A stretch of 64,000 nt of DNA. It comes from Ryuthela nishihirai. Its lineage: Eukaryota; Arthropoda; Arachnida; Araneae; Heptathelidae. A program made the translations under genes and the position numbers. The notes beneath the pieces were generated by a model. That model was not told where the DNA came from and searched no databases. It was given only the letters and a program-made list of their open reading frames with translations. Below, in pieces: positions 45,177-57,100 of the stretch. The stretch is from assembly GCA_038380435.1 (NCBI GenBank), contig JAWZYU010000006.1, positions 36,768,501-36,832,500 on the forward strand, written 5' to 3'. Numbering within the stretch: position 1 is the first letter of the stretch; the number at the start of each line of letters is the position of its first letter.

Positions 45177-45829
45177 AATACTAGTTTAGTAAAAGGAGGA
45201 GGTGAGGGCATATCGAACCCTCGATCTCGCCTCCTCTCATTGTCCAGTCGGATCACATTCACCCCCTTTATCCTCCCTCTACATTTCTGCATCTAAGTCT
45301 TATTGCAGCCTGTATTAGAGAGAATTCCGCAATTTCTTTGCCCTCCGAAAAACATTCCCTCTATTTCTCTTTTATTTTCAGACAACGGTTCTCTTTTAGA
45401 AACAATGCTTGCCCTTGTATAGACTACCAATCTGCCATTCAGCGAATGAGGAAGTGAAGAATACAGATGAGGTTAATTGCAACTTAACGACAGGCGAACA
45501 TCCTCCCGTTGCATTGGTTCTGTGGCTCTGTCACAAGAATGTAGAGAGCAGAGTGCTCTAGAAGGAACTGATATGGCAGAAAGAAGATGCCTTAGCAGTT
45601 AGATCTCGCTGATTAACGAAGTCAGTGATCGATAAGTCTCATTTCTTCGGGCAGAGGAATTTTAACGAGAAACAGATAGCTTTCAAAGCACTTACAACAG
45701 TTGTTTTCGGAAGCCTTTCTTCGTTTAGATAAGGGATCTTAAATATCGACGCTCAAGTAGAATGTGAATACGGTTATGGTTAGAGGGACAATCCAGCGGC
45801 TTAGCATGTTTTCATGTAAAGTAAGAAAC
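45177..45829. other. Unassigned sequence
   Basis: No recognised gene or repeat. Confidence 0.5.
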
Positions 45830-45834
45830 CTGGG

Positions 45835-46575
45835 TGGTTGTTTCACCACTGAACGGCACATTTCTGCACACAATGGGCTAAATGGCCAGTCACAAGGACC
45901 CTAAGGATTCAGAGAAGGTTTGGAGAAGGAGTCCCACTGGACAGCTGTTGAGAGACAGATGGTAGACTCCCGTCAAGGCCATCCAGTGTGTTCCTTAACG
46001 TGCACAGAATATGACTGTAGCGCACACTGTGACACGGCTTAACCTTCCATCCGACGGACGGTGGCCTTTCCAAGCTCTTCGGTATCCCCTACTGCTAGAA
46101 GGCAGGATGAGGTTGGGTTGTTTTACCTCTGAGCGGCACTTTTTTGCACACCATGGGCTAAATGGCCAGGCCACAAGGACCCCGAAGGCTCAGAGAAGGT
46201 TGGGGGAGGGGACCCACTGGAATAGCTGTTGGGAGACAGATGGTAGCCTCCCGTCAAGGCCATCCAGCGTGTTCTTTAACGTACACAGGGTATGGCTCTC
46301 CCGCACACGGGGCCACGGCTTAACGTCCCATCCGACGGACGGCGGCCTTTCCAAGGCCATCGGTGTCCCCTACTGACCATGGGCAGGGTGGGGAATTTTG
46401 CGGCGATAAATCTCAACGCTGACCCAGCTGGGACTCGAACCTGGGAACTATAGATTACGAGCCTGGCACGCTACCGATTGAGCCACTCCCGCCCCGCTAG
46501 AAGGCAGGATGAAGAGTTTTGCGGAGATAAAATGGTAACTGTAGATTACGAGCCTGGCGGGGTGCTCACTGACCA
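45835..46575 (-). mobile_element. SINE-A, old antisense copy split by a younger SINE-A
   Basis: Old copy at 45835-46110 and 46513-46575. The inserted full-length copy is at 46111-46495 with a 17-bp TSD, gctagaaggcaggatga (46094-46110 and 46496-46512). Confidence 0.88.
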
Positions 46576-46579
46576 AATC

Positions 46580-47686
46580 CCAACTGAACGTTTAATGCAC
46601 CCTTTTAATATTATCTCACAATGAAGGTGATATTTAACCGCCACGAGTTCCTAGTTTGTACGCTCTATATCCCAATTCATTCTTAAAGAGCTTTCATAAA
46701 CTGCTGCCAAACTGCTTTTCAATTAGCTTTGCGTGTTGAACGCCCATGCCATAACTCTGCATTTGCGTGCTAACGTTGCAGGAAAACTTGGCAGACTTTT
46801 CCTTATTCAAGGTTCTTCGTTGAACATGTTTTATAGCGGAAAAAATCTATTAATTAAAAACATCCCCGAGGTATTCACGCAAAATCTAAAAAAAAAAACA
46901 CGCTTGTTTACATCCTGCTCTTGTAACTTTGGTGTTTCTGAATGCCGTAAAAACTGCTGTTGTGACAAGCTATTTTCCGGAAGTAGAGAACTGGGTAAAA
47001 AAATGTAAATTATGATGTGGCGACTGTAAACTTCGTTCATAAATTTAACCAGTAACCAAAGCTGATATGAAAGATAATTAATTATTTGGGAATATGAATA
47101 TATTGTTGGTCTGAATTATAGAACGGGTTTCTTAAAAGACTTTTAAGTATTTTATGGCAGTTTCATGGGTGCAAATTAAATACAAAATACTGAAGTAATG
47201 GGTTTCCAGATAAAAATATTTAATTTTTAAGTTTAAAAAATGTTAATAGTGGTGGATAGTACAGACAAGAGTGGAATTTCTATTGTTTATATAATGGGGT
47301 AGTTGTTGTTGGTTCAGGACAGCGCGCCTGGTTTATTATCTGGAATTCCCAGATATTCTAATTTTAAACTAGAAGGACGCATATCGCCTCTGGCGCATAT
47401 GTGAATTTCGTTTTCCAAGAGAAAGAAGTTTTTCCTTTACCTACTCTTTCATTCCTTAAAAGTTTTAATTTGAGTTAGTGGATGATGGGAAAAATGCAAA
47501 TAGCATTTCATTAGTAATTATATAACATAAAAGTATTCGTCTTTTAATTCTTAAACCTAAAAAAGTTGCATTTCCCACACCTCTCTCAGAAAAATGGGTA
47601 GATTATTGCTGTCAGTGGAATATCTCCTAAAAAGTACCACTGATTTTTAAACTTTCAATTTTATAGATATTATTTGCAAAGTCGCG
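46580..47686. other. AT-rich sequence, no recognised gene
   Basis: The 91-codon frame at 46733-47008 is Cys/Lys-rich near its end (CSCNFGVSECRKNCCCDKLF), but no family is recognised. About 47308-47357 looks like a worn SINE-A head. Confidence 0.4.
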
Positions 47687-47872
47687 CTTGGGTACTGATC
47701 TACGGGACCTGGGTTCGAGTCCCCGGGTAAGGCATGGATATTCGTGTTGTCTTATGCTGAGGTCCTGCCATCCTCTCAGACCTTCTACTGTGGCATATAA
47801 ACTGACAGGCTCCTGTCAGACCTCTGTGGCAAGCAGCAGCTTGAGGGGGTATTTATTTTATTATTTATAAAT
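47687..47872 (+). mobile_element. SINE-B, 5'-truncated
   Basis: Lacks the A box; the B box gggttcgagtcccc and tail are present. Confidence 0.85.
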
Positions 47873-48159
47873 TCGATTACAGCTGTTCTGTTTTATATTT
47901 AGTGATCTGCAAAGATACATATATATTAAAATTACTAAGTATTTGCAAAATGTGAATTATATTTCAGTAGTACCAATCAAACTAAAAAAAAAAAGAGTTT
48001 TCTAATTATCGTTTTCATTGTTTCCGGTGGAAACTTCGTGACTTTTACCATTCCTCCACCAAAATTTAATTTTGAAATTTTGGAATTTTCAATATTTTTC
48101 ACCGTTAGAGGGCGAAATTATAGTATTCGAAAGATTCCGAAAGTGCGAATCATAATGTA

Positions 48160-48232
48160 CTGCTCACAAAAATTAGGGGATATTTCATCGCTTCATATTC
48201 ATTTTGAAATATCCCCTAATTTTTGTGAGCAG
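48160..48232. mobile_element. 73-bp foldback MITE
   Basis: Arms ctgctcacaaaaattagggg and its complement (about 30 bp each) enclose a 13-bp loop, with TA on each side (48158-48159 and 48233-48234). The ends resemble Tc1-type termini. Confidence 0.75.
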
Positions 48233-48441
48233 TATATTTATCAATTCCTATCTAACCCTAAAAAGTTTTTTTCATTTATCTCTAGATGCGAACAATTATC
48301 TGTTAAAACAAAAAAATCTGCCCCCCACCCCGGGGGCTAAGAGGTCAATTCATTGTTGCCAATGGAAACATCATGGCGTTCACATCCATTATCAAAACTT
48401 AAAATTTCTAACTTAAATACGTCGTTTGCAATATTTGTTTG

Positions 48442-48724
48442 CCCCGCCCTGCCCACGGTCAGTAGGGGACACCGATGGGCTTGGAAAGGCCACCGTCCGT
48501 CAGATGGGACGTTAAGCCGTGGCCCCGTGTGCGGGAGAGCCATACCCTGTGCACGTTAAAGAACACGCTGGATGGCCTTGACGGGAGGCTACCATCTGTC
48601 TCCCAACAGCTGTTCCAGTGGGTCCCCTCCCCCAACCTTCTCTGAGCCTTCGGGGTCCATGTGACCTGGCCATTTAGCCCATGATGTGCAAAAAAGTGCC
48701 GCTCAGAGGTAAAACAACCCAACC
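48442..48724 (+). mobile_element. SINE-A, 5'-truncated, sense
   Basis: Starts at ccccgccctgcc without the head. 13-bp TSD caatatttgtttg at 48429-48441 and 48725-48737. Confidence 0.92.
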
Positions 48725-48943
48725 CAATATTTGTTTGATATTTTGGAATTTGGAAATTTTTACACCGTTAGAGGGTGTAATTATAGTTTTCGGAAGATTT
48801 AAAAGGGTAAATAATAATACTTTGTCAATTCCTATCTAACCCAAAAAGAATTTTTCATTTATCTCTAAACACAAACAATTTTCTTCTTAAACTAAAAAGG
48901 TGTGTTTTCCCATCCCCTCTAGGTATAAGGTTGGATTTTGAAA

Positions 48944-49086
48944 CAATGAAACGAAGTTTACATTTCCAACATTGTTGGAAATGTAAACTTCGTTTCATTG
49001 TTGGAAATGTAACATTGATGGAAATGTAAACTAGAAATGTAAAGGTTCAGTTCTTGGTTCACCAAGAACTGAACCTTCACATTTCT
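48944..49086. repeat. Two adjacent hairpins
   Basis: The first has perfect 28-bp arms (48944-48971 and 48973-49000) with a one-base loop. The second has 26-bp arms with one mismatch (49033-49058 and 49061-49086) and a 2-bp loop. Confidence 0.9.
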
Positions 49087-49327
49087 AGGATAAATACAGT
49101 ACATCATTTGTAATATTCGTTTGAAATTTTGGAATTTTCAACTTGTTCCACCGCTAGAGGGCATAATTATGGCTTTAGAAAGATTTGGAAAGTGCATATC
49201 ATAATATTTCATCAATACCTATCCAACATAAATATAATTTTTAATTTATCTCCGTGTGTATCGTGATCCAGTGGTAAGGGAGACGCAGATTTTTATTTCG
49301 TCACGTGAAATTAAATATCCTGCTTGA

Positions 49328-49475
49328 GTTGGGTTGGGTTGTTTTACCTTTGAGCGGCACTTTTTTGCACACCATTAGCTAAATGGCCAGGTCACATGGA
49401 CTTTTAGCCCATGGTCACTGGCCATTTAGCCCATGGTGTGCAAAAAAGTGCCGCTCAGAGGTGAAACAATCCAGT
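49328..49475. mobile_element. SINE-A 3' ends in a foldback
   Basis: An antisense 3' end (49328-49390) is followed 28 bp later by a sense 3' end (49419-49475). The two tails point outward and no body lies between. Confidence 0.85.
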
Positions 49476-49487
49476 ACAATGCAAATG

Positions 49488-49690
49488 GCCAATAAAAGGC
49501 TTTTGGACTCTTCGACATGTGCGGGCAGCCAGCTCAGACCCGAAAATAATATCTAAGAATAACATCCCCACAATAGCACTTCCAAAAACACACTTAATAC
49601 ATAAAAATATGTACAACAGCAAAAATACAGTAAAAATTCAAAAAAAAAATAAAAATAAATTAGGGGGGCATGGACACGTCCCTACCCTAA
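49488..49690. repeat. Dispersed repeat C, copy 2
   Basis: Matches blocks of 24159-24630 in order (aaaggctt, cagacccgaaaa, cacacttaatacataaa) without the SINE-B. Confidence 0.6.
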
Positions 49691-49756
49691 AAGAGTTTTA
49701 TCATTTTTTACCATACTTATAAAACTCATGCCATTTGAGTTACCCTAATGTCAATG

Positions 49757-49973
49757 GGCCGTCCCGTGGCCGAGTGGTTAGCACGCTTGGCTACTGATCT
49801 AAGGGACCTGGGTTCGAGCCCCGGAATTAGGCATGGATGTGTGTGTCGTTTTTCTGCTGAGGTCCTGCCATCCTCTCAGATCTCCTACTGTGGCATATAA
49901 ACTGACAGGCTCCTGTCAGACCTCTGTGGCAAGCAGCTGCTTGAGGGGGTATTTATTTATTTATTTTTTTTTT
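49757..49973 (+). mobile_element. SINE-B, full length
   Basis: Both boxes intact; the tail is ATTT repeats plus poly-T. Perfect 10-bp TSD aatgtcaatg at 49747-49756 and 49974-49983. Confidence 0.92.
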
Positions 49974-49983
49974 AATGTCAATG

Positions 49984-50420
49984 ACACCCCGGCTTGGCTG
50001 GTGAACAATGTTCTCACCCGAAGACTGTCCAGTTAATGTACTTGGAGTGTACCAAACGTCTCTGCAAATCAGAAGTAATTAACTTCAGTTCAGTTCTTTG
50101 AGTGCTCGCATACTCTGTGATCTTCACTGTCCCAACAGAACGTTTACCCACAAGTGAATTGGGTGGCTTCCATCCCTACTCATTTTTACATCCCTTTGAC
50201 TTGCCAGCTCACCCTTTCCATTGAAACCACTAGCCTAATTACGAAAACCCCAGAAACTTCCTTAATGACAAAATTCTGTTGGGTAGACTCAACTCTGACT
50301 GGTTAGAGACCCTTGTCTTGCAAGTTTGACCTTCGTCTGATGTCCTGCACCGAGGATGATGATGCATCCAAAATACTCCCGTTTTAGATTTCTGGGCATC
50401 TGTAAATCTCTTACTTCCTG
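49984..50420. other. Unassigned sequence
   Basis: No recognised element. The next feature's coding remnant may end near 50430. Confidence 0.4.
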
Positions 50421-50554
50421 CTTAATTAAAGGCTATTGCTCGCGCTTTATCTTTCATTTTGAAGTTCTTCTTCCTTATTATGAATCCAAACGTACTATTC
50501 TTTTTAAACTTCATTAACGCCCGTTTTCCTAAGGACTTGTGTCCTTTGTCTTCC

Positions 50555-50939
50555 TGGGGCGGGGTTGGCTCAGTCGGTAGCGCGCCAGGCTCATAATCTG
50601 TGGTTTCCAGGTTCGAGTCCCAGCTGGGTCAGCGTTGAGATTTATCTCCGCAAAATTCCCCGCCCTGCCCACGGTCAATAGGGGACACCGATGGGCTTGG
50701 AAAGGACGCCGTCCGTCGGATGGGACGTTAAGCCGTGGTCCCGTATGCGGGAGAGACATACCCTGTGCACGTTAAAGAACACGCTGGATGGCCTTGACGG
50801 GAGGCTACCATCTGTCTCCCAACAGCTGTTCTGTGGGTCCCCTCCCCCAACCTTCTCTGAGCCTTCGGGGTCCATGTGACCTGTCCATTTAGCCCATGGT
50901 GTGCAAAAAAGTGCCGCTCAGAGGTAAAACAACCCAACC
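50555..50939 (+). mobile_element. SINE-A, full length, sense
   Basis: 11-bp TSD ctttgtcttcc at 50544-50554 and 50940-50950. Removing it joins two parts of the minus-strand coding remnant. Confidence 0.92.
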
Positions 50940-51529
50940 CTTTGTCTTCCGACATTTTCCTAATAAATCTTCTATTTCTTCTATCACTACTTTTTATTGA
51001 GCTTCCGTGTTTAAATGAAACATTATTCTTGAACGAGATACCATCCTTTACTTCAGAAACCAATACTTTTGCCTCGTCCCTGTTAACACCGATTTTACGC
51101 TTACTATTAATACACTACTTTCTACTATATTTATCAAATTTTTGTCCGAATATTGTATGAACATCAGAACCTTTTCTGTTAGATCTGTCCCTCGGCTAAA
51201 TCTTCTTCTAACCTTAGCATCACTACTTCGGTCATTTAGACAAACCACCTCTCGTTTCTTTTCATATCTTCGGCTACAATTAACTGATCTTTTAACACTT
51301 TCTCTCTCACTCCCTGATTATAGAATCTACTCCTTTAAGATCATTACTGCTTAAAAATCTCACCTCTATCTCCTTTAACATTTTCCTTTTATCACTATTA
51401 TTTTCATAATCCTCAATATTAATGTCTTTATATTTACAAAGTAATTCTTTAATATTTACATCTACCATCTTGCATAAGTTCTCAGTTAGATTCTCACCTT
51501 TCCTTAATTTTCTAACCTCTTCTGATTTA

Positions 51530-51920
51530 TGGGGGCGGGGGTGGCTCAGTTGGTAGCGCGCCAGGCTCGTAATCTGTAGTTCCCAGGTTCGAGTCCCAAC
51601 TGGGTCATTGTTGAGATTTATCTCCGCAAAAATTTCCCGCCCTGCCCACGGTCAGTAAGGGACACCGATGGGCTTGGAAAGGCCGCCGTCCGTCGGATGG
51701 GACGTTCAGCCGTGGCCCCGTGTGCGGGAGAGCCATACCCTGTGCACGTTAAAGAACACGCTGGATGGCCTTGACGGGAGGCTACCATCTGTCTCCCAAC
51801 AGCTGTTTCAGTGGGTCCCCTCCCCCAACCTTCTCTGAGCCTTCGGGGTCCATGTGACCTGGCCATTTAGCCCATGGTGTGCAAAAAAGTGCCGCTCAGA
51901 GGTAAAACAACCCAACACAA
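51530..51920 (+). mobile_element. SINE-A, full length, sense
   Basis: 13-bp TSD ctcttctgattta at 51517-51529 and 51921-51933. It also interrupts the minus-strand coding remnant. Confidence 0.92.
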
Positions 51921-52660
51921 CTCTTCTGATTTACACTTATCCAGTAGCCGTACACTATCTGTTTATCTCAGAATCTTGTGTCGCATTACGTGGCTAATTT
52001 CTTTTCGGACTTAAATAAATATCCGCCTTTTTATTACAGACATTAATTTTTATTTTAGCATTAGGGTCCGGATCTGCCGGATAATTATTTTTACCATCAC
52101 GTTCAGACCCTTTATCCAACGGAAATTCTCTCCTACTTTTCAAATTACATTTCCTCTCTATCGAAACTCCAATTACTTGGCCATGCTTATTCGCCACAGA
52201 ATTGGTCACTTTATTAAACTGCATTCTATCCTTAACCTCCGATTGATGCAATGCTTTTATCTGAAAATTCTTGCGAGATTCGGACTTAATCAAATTATCT
52301 ACTACTAGATAATCAACCGCGTTTGCAAAACTATCCTTATTCTCTACGAACCTCATATCCTGATTTTCAGTTGTCATTTCGGCTTCATAACGACTACTGT
52401 TTTCTCCACAAATATCAACTTTATTACCTATGACTCTGCCTGCTATTACATCAATTGTGTTCTCTTCACAATTAATTCTATTACACTTGTCAATTTCGGT
52501 ACAATAATCAACAATAATTAACAATAATCTTATCTTCATTCTTCTCACCTTTAATTTTATCACTCTCTATATTATTATTCACTTTGCTCAGTGAAATCAC
52601 TAGGCTCTAAACCTCTTTCTCTGATATTAATACTCTTACTATCATCTTTCTCCTTATTAA

Positions 52661-53049
52661 ATAGGGGTGGCGGTGGCTCAGTCGGTAGCGCGCCAAGCTC
52701 GTAATCTGCAGTTCCCAGGCTCGAGTCCCAGCTGGGTCAGCGTTGAGATTTATCTCCGCAAAATTCTCCGCCCTGCCCACGGTCAATAGGGGACACCGAT
52801 GGGCTTGGAAAGGCCGCCGTCCGTCGGATGGGACGTTAAGCCCCGTGTGCGGGAGAGCTTCAACATACTCTGTGCACGTTAAAGAACACGCTGGATGGCC
52901 TTGACGGGAGGCTACCATCTATCTCCCAACAACTGTTCCAGTAGGTCTCCTCCCCCAACCTTCTCTGAGTCTTCGGGGTCCTTGTGACCTGGCCATTTAA
53001 CCCATGGTGTGCAAAAAAGTGCCGCTCAGAGGTAAAACAACCCAACCCA
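52661..53049 (+). mobile_element. SINE-A, full length, sense, small internal deletion
   Basis: Lacks the gtggcc block near 52840. No clear TSD. Confidence 0.9.
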
Positions 53050-53144
53050 AGAAAACCAGGGGTTTTCAGGGGTCATTTTCCAGGGGTCATTTTCAAGGTC
53101 AAATAAAGCGGAAGTGACGGAGTGACTTCAAATTCGATAGTATA

Positions 53145-53375
53145 GCCTGGGGGTTCTCAACGTGGGGTACGCGGTAAAATTTTTTAGGGTACGCCGTGAG
53201 AGCTCAAAAGTCGCTAGATGTAATTACAAAATTTAATGTGCATCTATATATGTTTTATTTTATTCCCATTGTTATACTATAACTATTGTTTTATCTATCT
53301 ATACAAGGGGTACGCCAGTTACATACACATTTCCAGGGGGTACATGAAGCATAAAAGGTTGAGAACCACTGATGT
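53145..53375. mobile_element. hAT-like non-autonomous element
   Basis: Ends gggggttctcaacgtgggg and gttgagaaccactg are hAT-type inverted termini enclosing AT-rich noncoding DNA. A further inverted end (gttgagaacccctaggctata, 53664-53684) matches the left flank, so boundaries are uncertain. Confidence 0.5.
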
Positions 53376-54094
53376 AGACGTACACTAACGAATTTGAAGA
53401 AGGAATTTGAAGGTATGATGCTTATGAACTGAATATAAATTGGAAATTAAGCATTTGTCCAACACGTAGTGCTTTTAGCTTTTATAAAAGTAGTATTTAT
53501 ATGACATTTTATGAAACAGTGTACTTACGAATCAGCCTACATAAGAGTCGAAAAGATAAATTTCTGCTAAAAAATGTGATGAAACATAAGATTTTGTCTG
53601 AAAAATGCAGTCTAGAAAAGTGAGATTCAAAACAGGCTTCCTTTCATTAAAGATGTCGCGAGAGTTGAGAACCCCTAGGCTATACTACCGGATTGCATTG
53701 CAATGGAAAGAAATCAATTTTATTTAAAGAATATAACTTGTTATTTTTATATTAACGAATTTATTAATATAGGAATTTTCTATGTCTATTTATTCTTTAA
53801 ATTAAATTATATAAAATAAAACCCTTTAGTTGATTTCATTTCATTTTTTTTATGACAGTCGAATATTCTCTCTTGACACTATACCACTAGTACTTCATAA
53901 TATGTATTACATATACAGTCGCTCAAGTAAATATCCGAACACTATGGTTGATTACAGAATTCAGAAAAAAATATCTGGAAACAATTTTTTTTTAGAAATT
54001 AGTGATCTGGCAACCTTTCTGTTACGAAGGTTGCCAACAGATGCCATACTGCAAGAAATTGTGTTTTCTCCCCACATTTTATTTTTTTCTGGCT
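53376..54094. other. AT-rich sequence, no gene seen
   Basis: Contains a short hairpin around 54008-54034 (ggcaacctt and complement). The frame at 53830-54096 is unrecognised. Confidence 0.5.
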
Positions 54095-54105
54095 AGAATG
54101 CGTTG

Positions 54106-57100
54106 GGCCTGTAAATGGTAGCTAGGCGTAAACTGGAAGGAGAGCTGTGTACCAATCCCTAGTGATGATGCACAGAACCGGCCAGGTCTAGCACCTAATG
54201 TCCGACCCCGCCTTCTCGTGGTGCAGGCCGTTAGTACCTTTCAAAAGAGATATTCTCTTTTGGAAGGGAACGGAAGGGGAGGGCTGCCAGTTCAGTATGG
54301 CCTACTGATCTGGTCATCTATGGCCAATTTTTTCTTTTTTTTTCAACCCTGCTGAGGAGTGGTCAACTTCACAGGGTCCTGGTGCTGACCATTTATACCT
54401 ACTAGACTGGACTTGTTTATGGATTTGAGCTTGATTATGGATCCTGGATTTGCTGCACTGGTGGGCCTCTGTTGAGGGAGAGTCTGCTGCTGTGTTTTCT
54501 GTTTGCTTCTGGGTTGCCAGCCCTAAGTGAACAGAGGCGTAGGATACCTTATATTAGCTGGTGGATAATCCTAATCAGAGGCCATCGCAGGTAACTGAAC
54601 CTTACTTAGCTAGTTGGGCATCGTCAAGCCTAAACTGGAGTAATGTGTCTCAGGCATGCCATATGGCTCTTGAAAAAGTCCACTTGAAAAGGTGGTGCCT
54701 GAAGTTCCTACCAGCATCGGTGACTTCAGCCATTAGCGGAGGACGAACAGGTCTTTGCCCCATGCCTGCGATCAGGGGGCTGTTTGATATTGTTGGCCCT
54801 ACCAATCTCAATAAACCTAATTTTTTAAAAAACCTACTAATCATTTTCTCTCTGCTGGAACGTGGAACGTGAGTACATTACATAGAGATTATTCTCTTGA
54901 TGTCCTCATGCAGGAATTCCAGCGCTATAACCTAGATATTCTAGGCTTGCAAGAGACCAGATGGACAGATAAAGGTGAGATACTTAAAAATAACTTAAAA
55001 TTTCTCTTTACAGGGAGGGAGGATGGAAAGCATCACCAAGGCGTGGGTCTGCTGCTCAACAGACATGCTAGTGATGCTCTTCTAGAATATGAGTGCATTA
55101 ATGAAAGGTTTCTTACAGCAAAATTTCAGACAAGCATTAAAGACTTGAATGTTATCTGCTGTTATGCCCCCACTGAGGATTCTGATGAGGATGAGAAGGA
55201 TAGGTTTTACGGACAACTTCACGATATTTTGAATTCTGTCAAGAAAGGAGATATTACCCTTGTTCTAGGTGACTTCAATGCCAAAGTTGGCACTGACTCT
55301 GACCTTTGGGGAGGGGTGATAGGCCCTTTTGGTATTGGTAGCTGCAATGGGCAACGTCTCCTACAGGTAAGTAAACTCAATGGTTTCAGAATAACTAACA
55401 CTTATTACAAACACCGCGACATACATAAATACACATGGGTTTCACGTGATGGGCTGCATAGGAATATGATTGATTATATATTAATTAACAGCAAATCGGC
55501 TAGTTCTGTTAGAAATACCAGAGCATATAGGGGAGCTGAAATTGGATCTGACCATTACCTTGTTATAAGTGTCTTGTAACTTAAACTTAAAAAGTGTTGT
55601 GCTAGGGTTAAAAAATTTACCTTTAATACTGAAGCTCTGAAAGACCCAGTTATAGCTAAAGCTTACCATGATAGGTTACTTAGTCATTATGACAGTCATG
55701 GTTTGCTTAATACTGAAGTTGAGGAAGAATAGGGCCATTTTAAACAGGCTTTTTTGGAAACTAACAGTACTCTTTTAGGGAAAAAGGAGCAGAGGAGACA
55801 GAATTATTTAAGTGATAAGGCACTTGAGCTTATTTCAGAAAGAAGGAACTGCAGGAATGTCCTTAATCAGTACCCTACTAGTCCTAATAGAAAGCATTAC
55901 AAAGAACTTAATAAACGTGTAAAGGATCAGTTAGCTACTGATAAGAATCTTTGGCTTGATGGCCTGGCTGACAAAACTAAGGAAGCAGTTAGACAGCACA
56001 ATAGCAGAGAGCTGTACCAGATAGTTAATGTTTTGTGTGGTAGAAAACGAACAGGTATACAGGGATTGAAGGATAAACAAGGTAAGGTTATAGAAGGTGA
56101 GGATTCTGTCATGGCTAGGTGGGCTGAGCATTTCAGTGATGTTCTAAACAATGTGGTTAATTCTACTCCCATTGTTTGCAATGATGATAGATGCATTGTT
56201 GACTTTAATGTTGGCCCTATAACACAATCTGAAGTTAGTTTGGCTATTTACAAACTTAAACTTCATAAATCCCCAGGGGTGGATGAAATTACTACGGAAA
56301 TGCTTAGAGCTGGGAATGTTTCAGTTACCATTTGGATGACTGAAATTTTGAATAACTTTTATGATAAAGGCATGGTTCCTAAAGATTTTACCAGAGCTAT
56401 TATTATCTCTATTTTCAAAAAAGGTGATCGTAGTTCTTGTGATAACTATAGGGGTATCAGCCTACTCTCTGTTCCTGGTAAAGTTCTTTCCATGATTGTG
56501 CTTAATATAATTAAGAATCTGGTTGACAGGCAATTGCGTGATGAGCAATGTGGATTCAGAAGTGGTAGGGGATGTGTAGATCAGATATTTTCACTTAGGC
56601 AGATTCTTGAGAAATGTTTAGAGTTTCAGAAACCTTTGGTTGCTAGATTTGTTGATTTCAAAAAGGCTTTGGACTCTGTTGATCGTCATAATTTGTGGTT
56701 GATTGTGAAATCATATGATATACCAGACAAGTTAGTTAACATGATGAAAGCTCTCTATAATAACACTGAGTCGTGTGTGAGAGTTGGTAAGGCTTGTAAC
56801 AATTGGTTTAGCATTACTTCTGGTGTTCGACAAGGGTGCATTTTGTCTCCTTTTCTCTTTAGCTTGGTTATTGATTACGTTATGCGAAATTCACTTCAAG
56901 GGAAAGATTTTGGAATTAAATGGGATGGAGATACGAAAATTTCTGATTTAGATTATGCTGATGATTTATCCCTTTTGCCAAATGATGTTGATGAGATGAA
57001 CTCTTTCATTCGAGCTGTTGATGAAACTGGTAGTAGAGTAGGTTTGGTTATAAACAGAGAGAAAACTAAAGTGATGAAAATTGGTCAGGCAGGTTGTGAT

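Larger units (their letters stand above)
48040..49240. repeat. Diverged long repeat unit, about 3 copies with insertions
   Basis: The phrases ttttggaattttca, caccgttagaggg and tcaattcctatctaacc recur at about 48075, 48745 and 49130. Insertions (MITE, SINE-A, hairpins) have separated the units. Confidence 0.6.
50430..52563 (-). pseudogene. Unrecognised Lys/Asn/Ser-rich coding remnant split by SINEs
   Basis: Reading leftward, a 189-codon open frame (52563-51994) has phrases such as EIDKCNRINCEENTIDV and SRREFPLDKGSERDGK and ends SPKRN. Beyond a SINE, a frame continues with KLRKGENLTENLCKMVD and KRKMLKEIEVRFL (about 51530-51340). After a frameshift it reads VVCLNDRSSDAKVRRRFSRG (51248 on). Then come SFKHGSSIKSSDRRNRRFI and, past a second SINE, a basic tail ending near 50430. 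Low-complexity, charged and without a domain I know. It may be a gag-like or ORF1-like protein of an unidentified element, or a decayed host gene. Confidence 0.45.

Noticed and set aside
46733..47008. Cysteine-rich secreted peptide or toxin
   Set aside because: There is no signal peptide, the cysteines are confined to one short stretch, and it sits in AT-rich DNA without splice signals.
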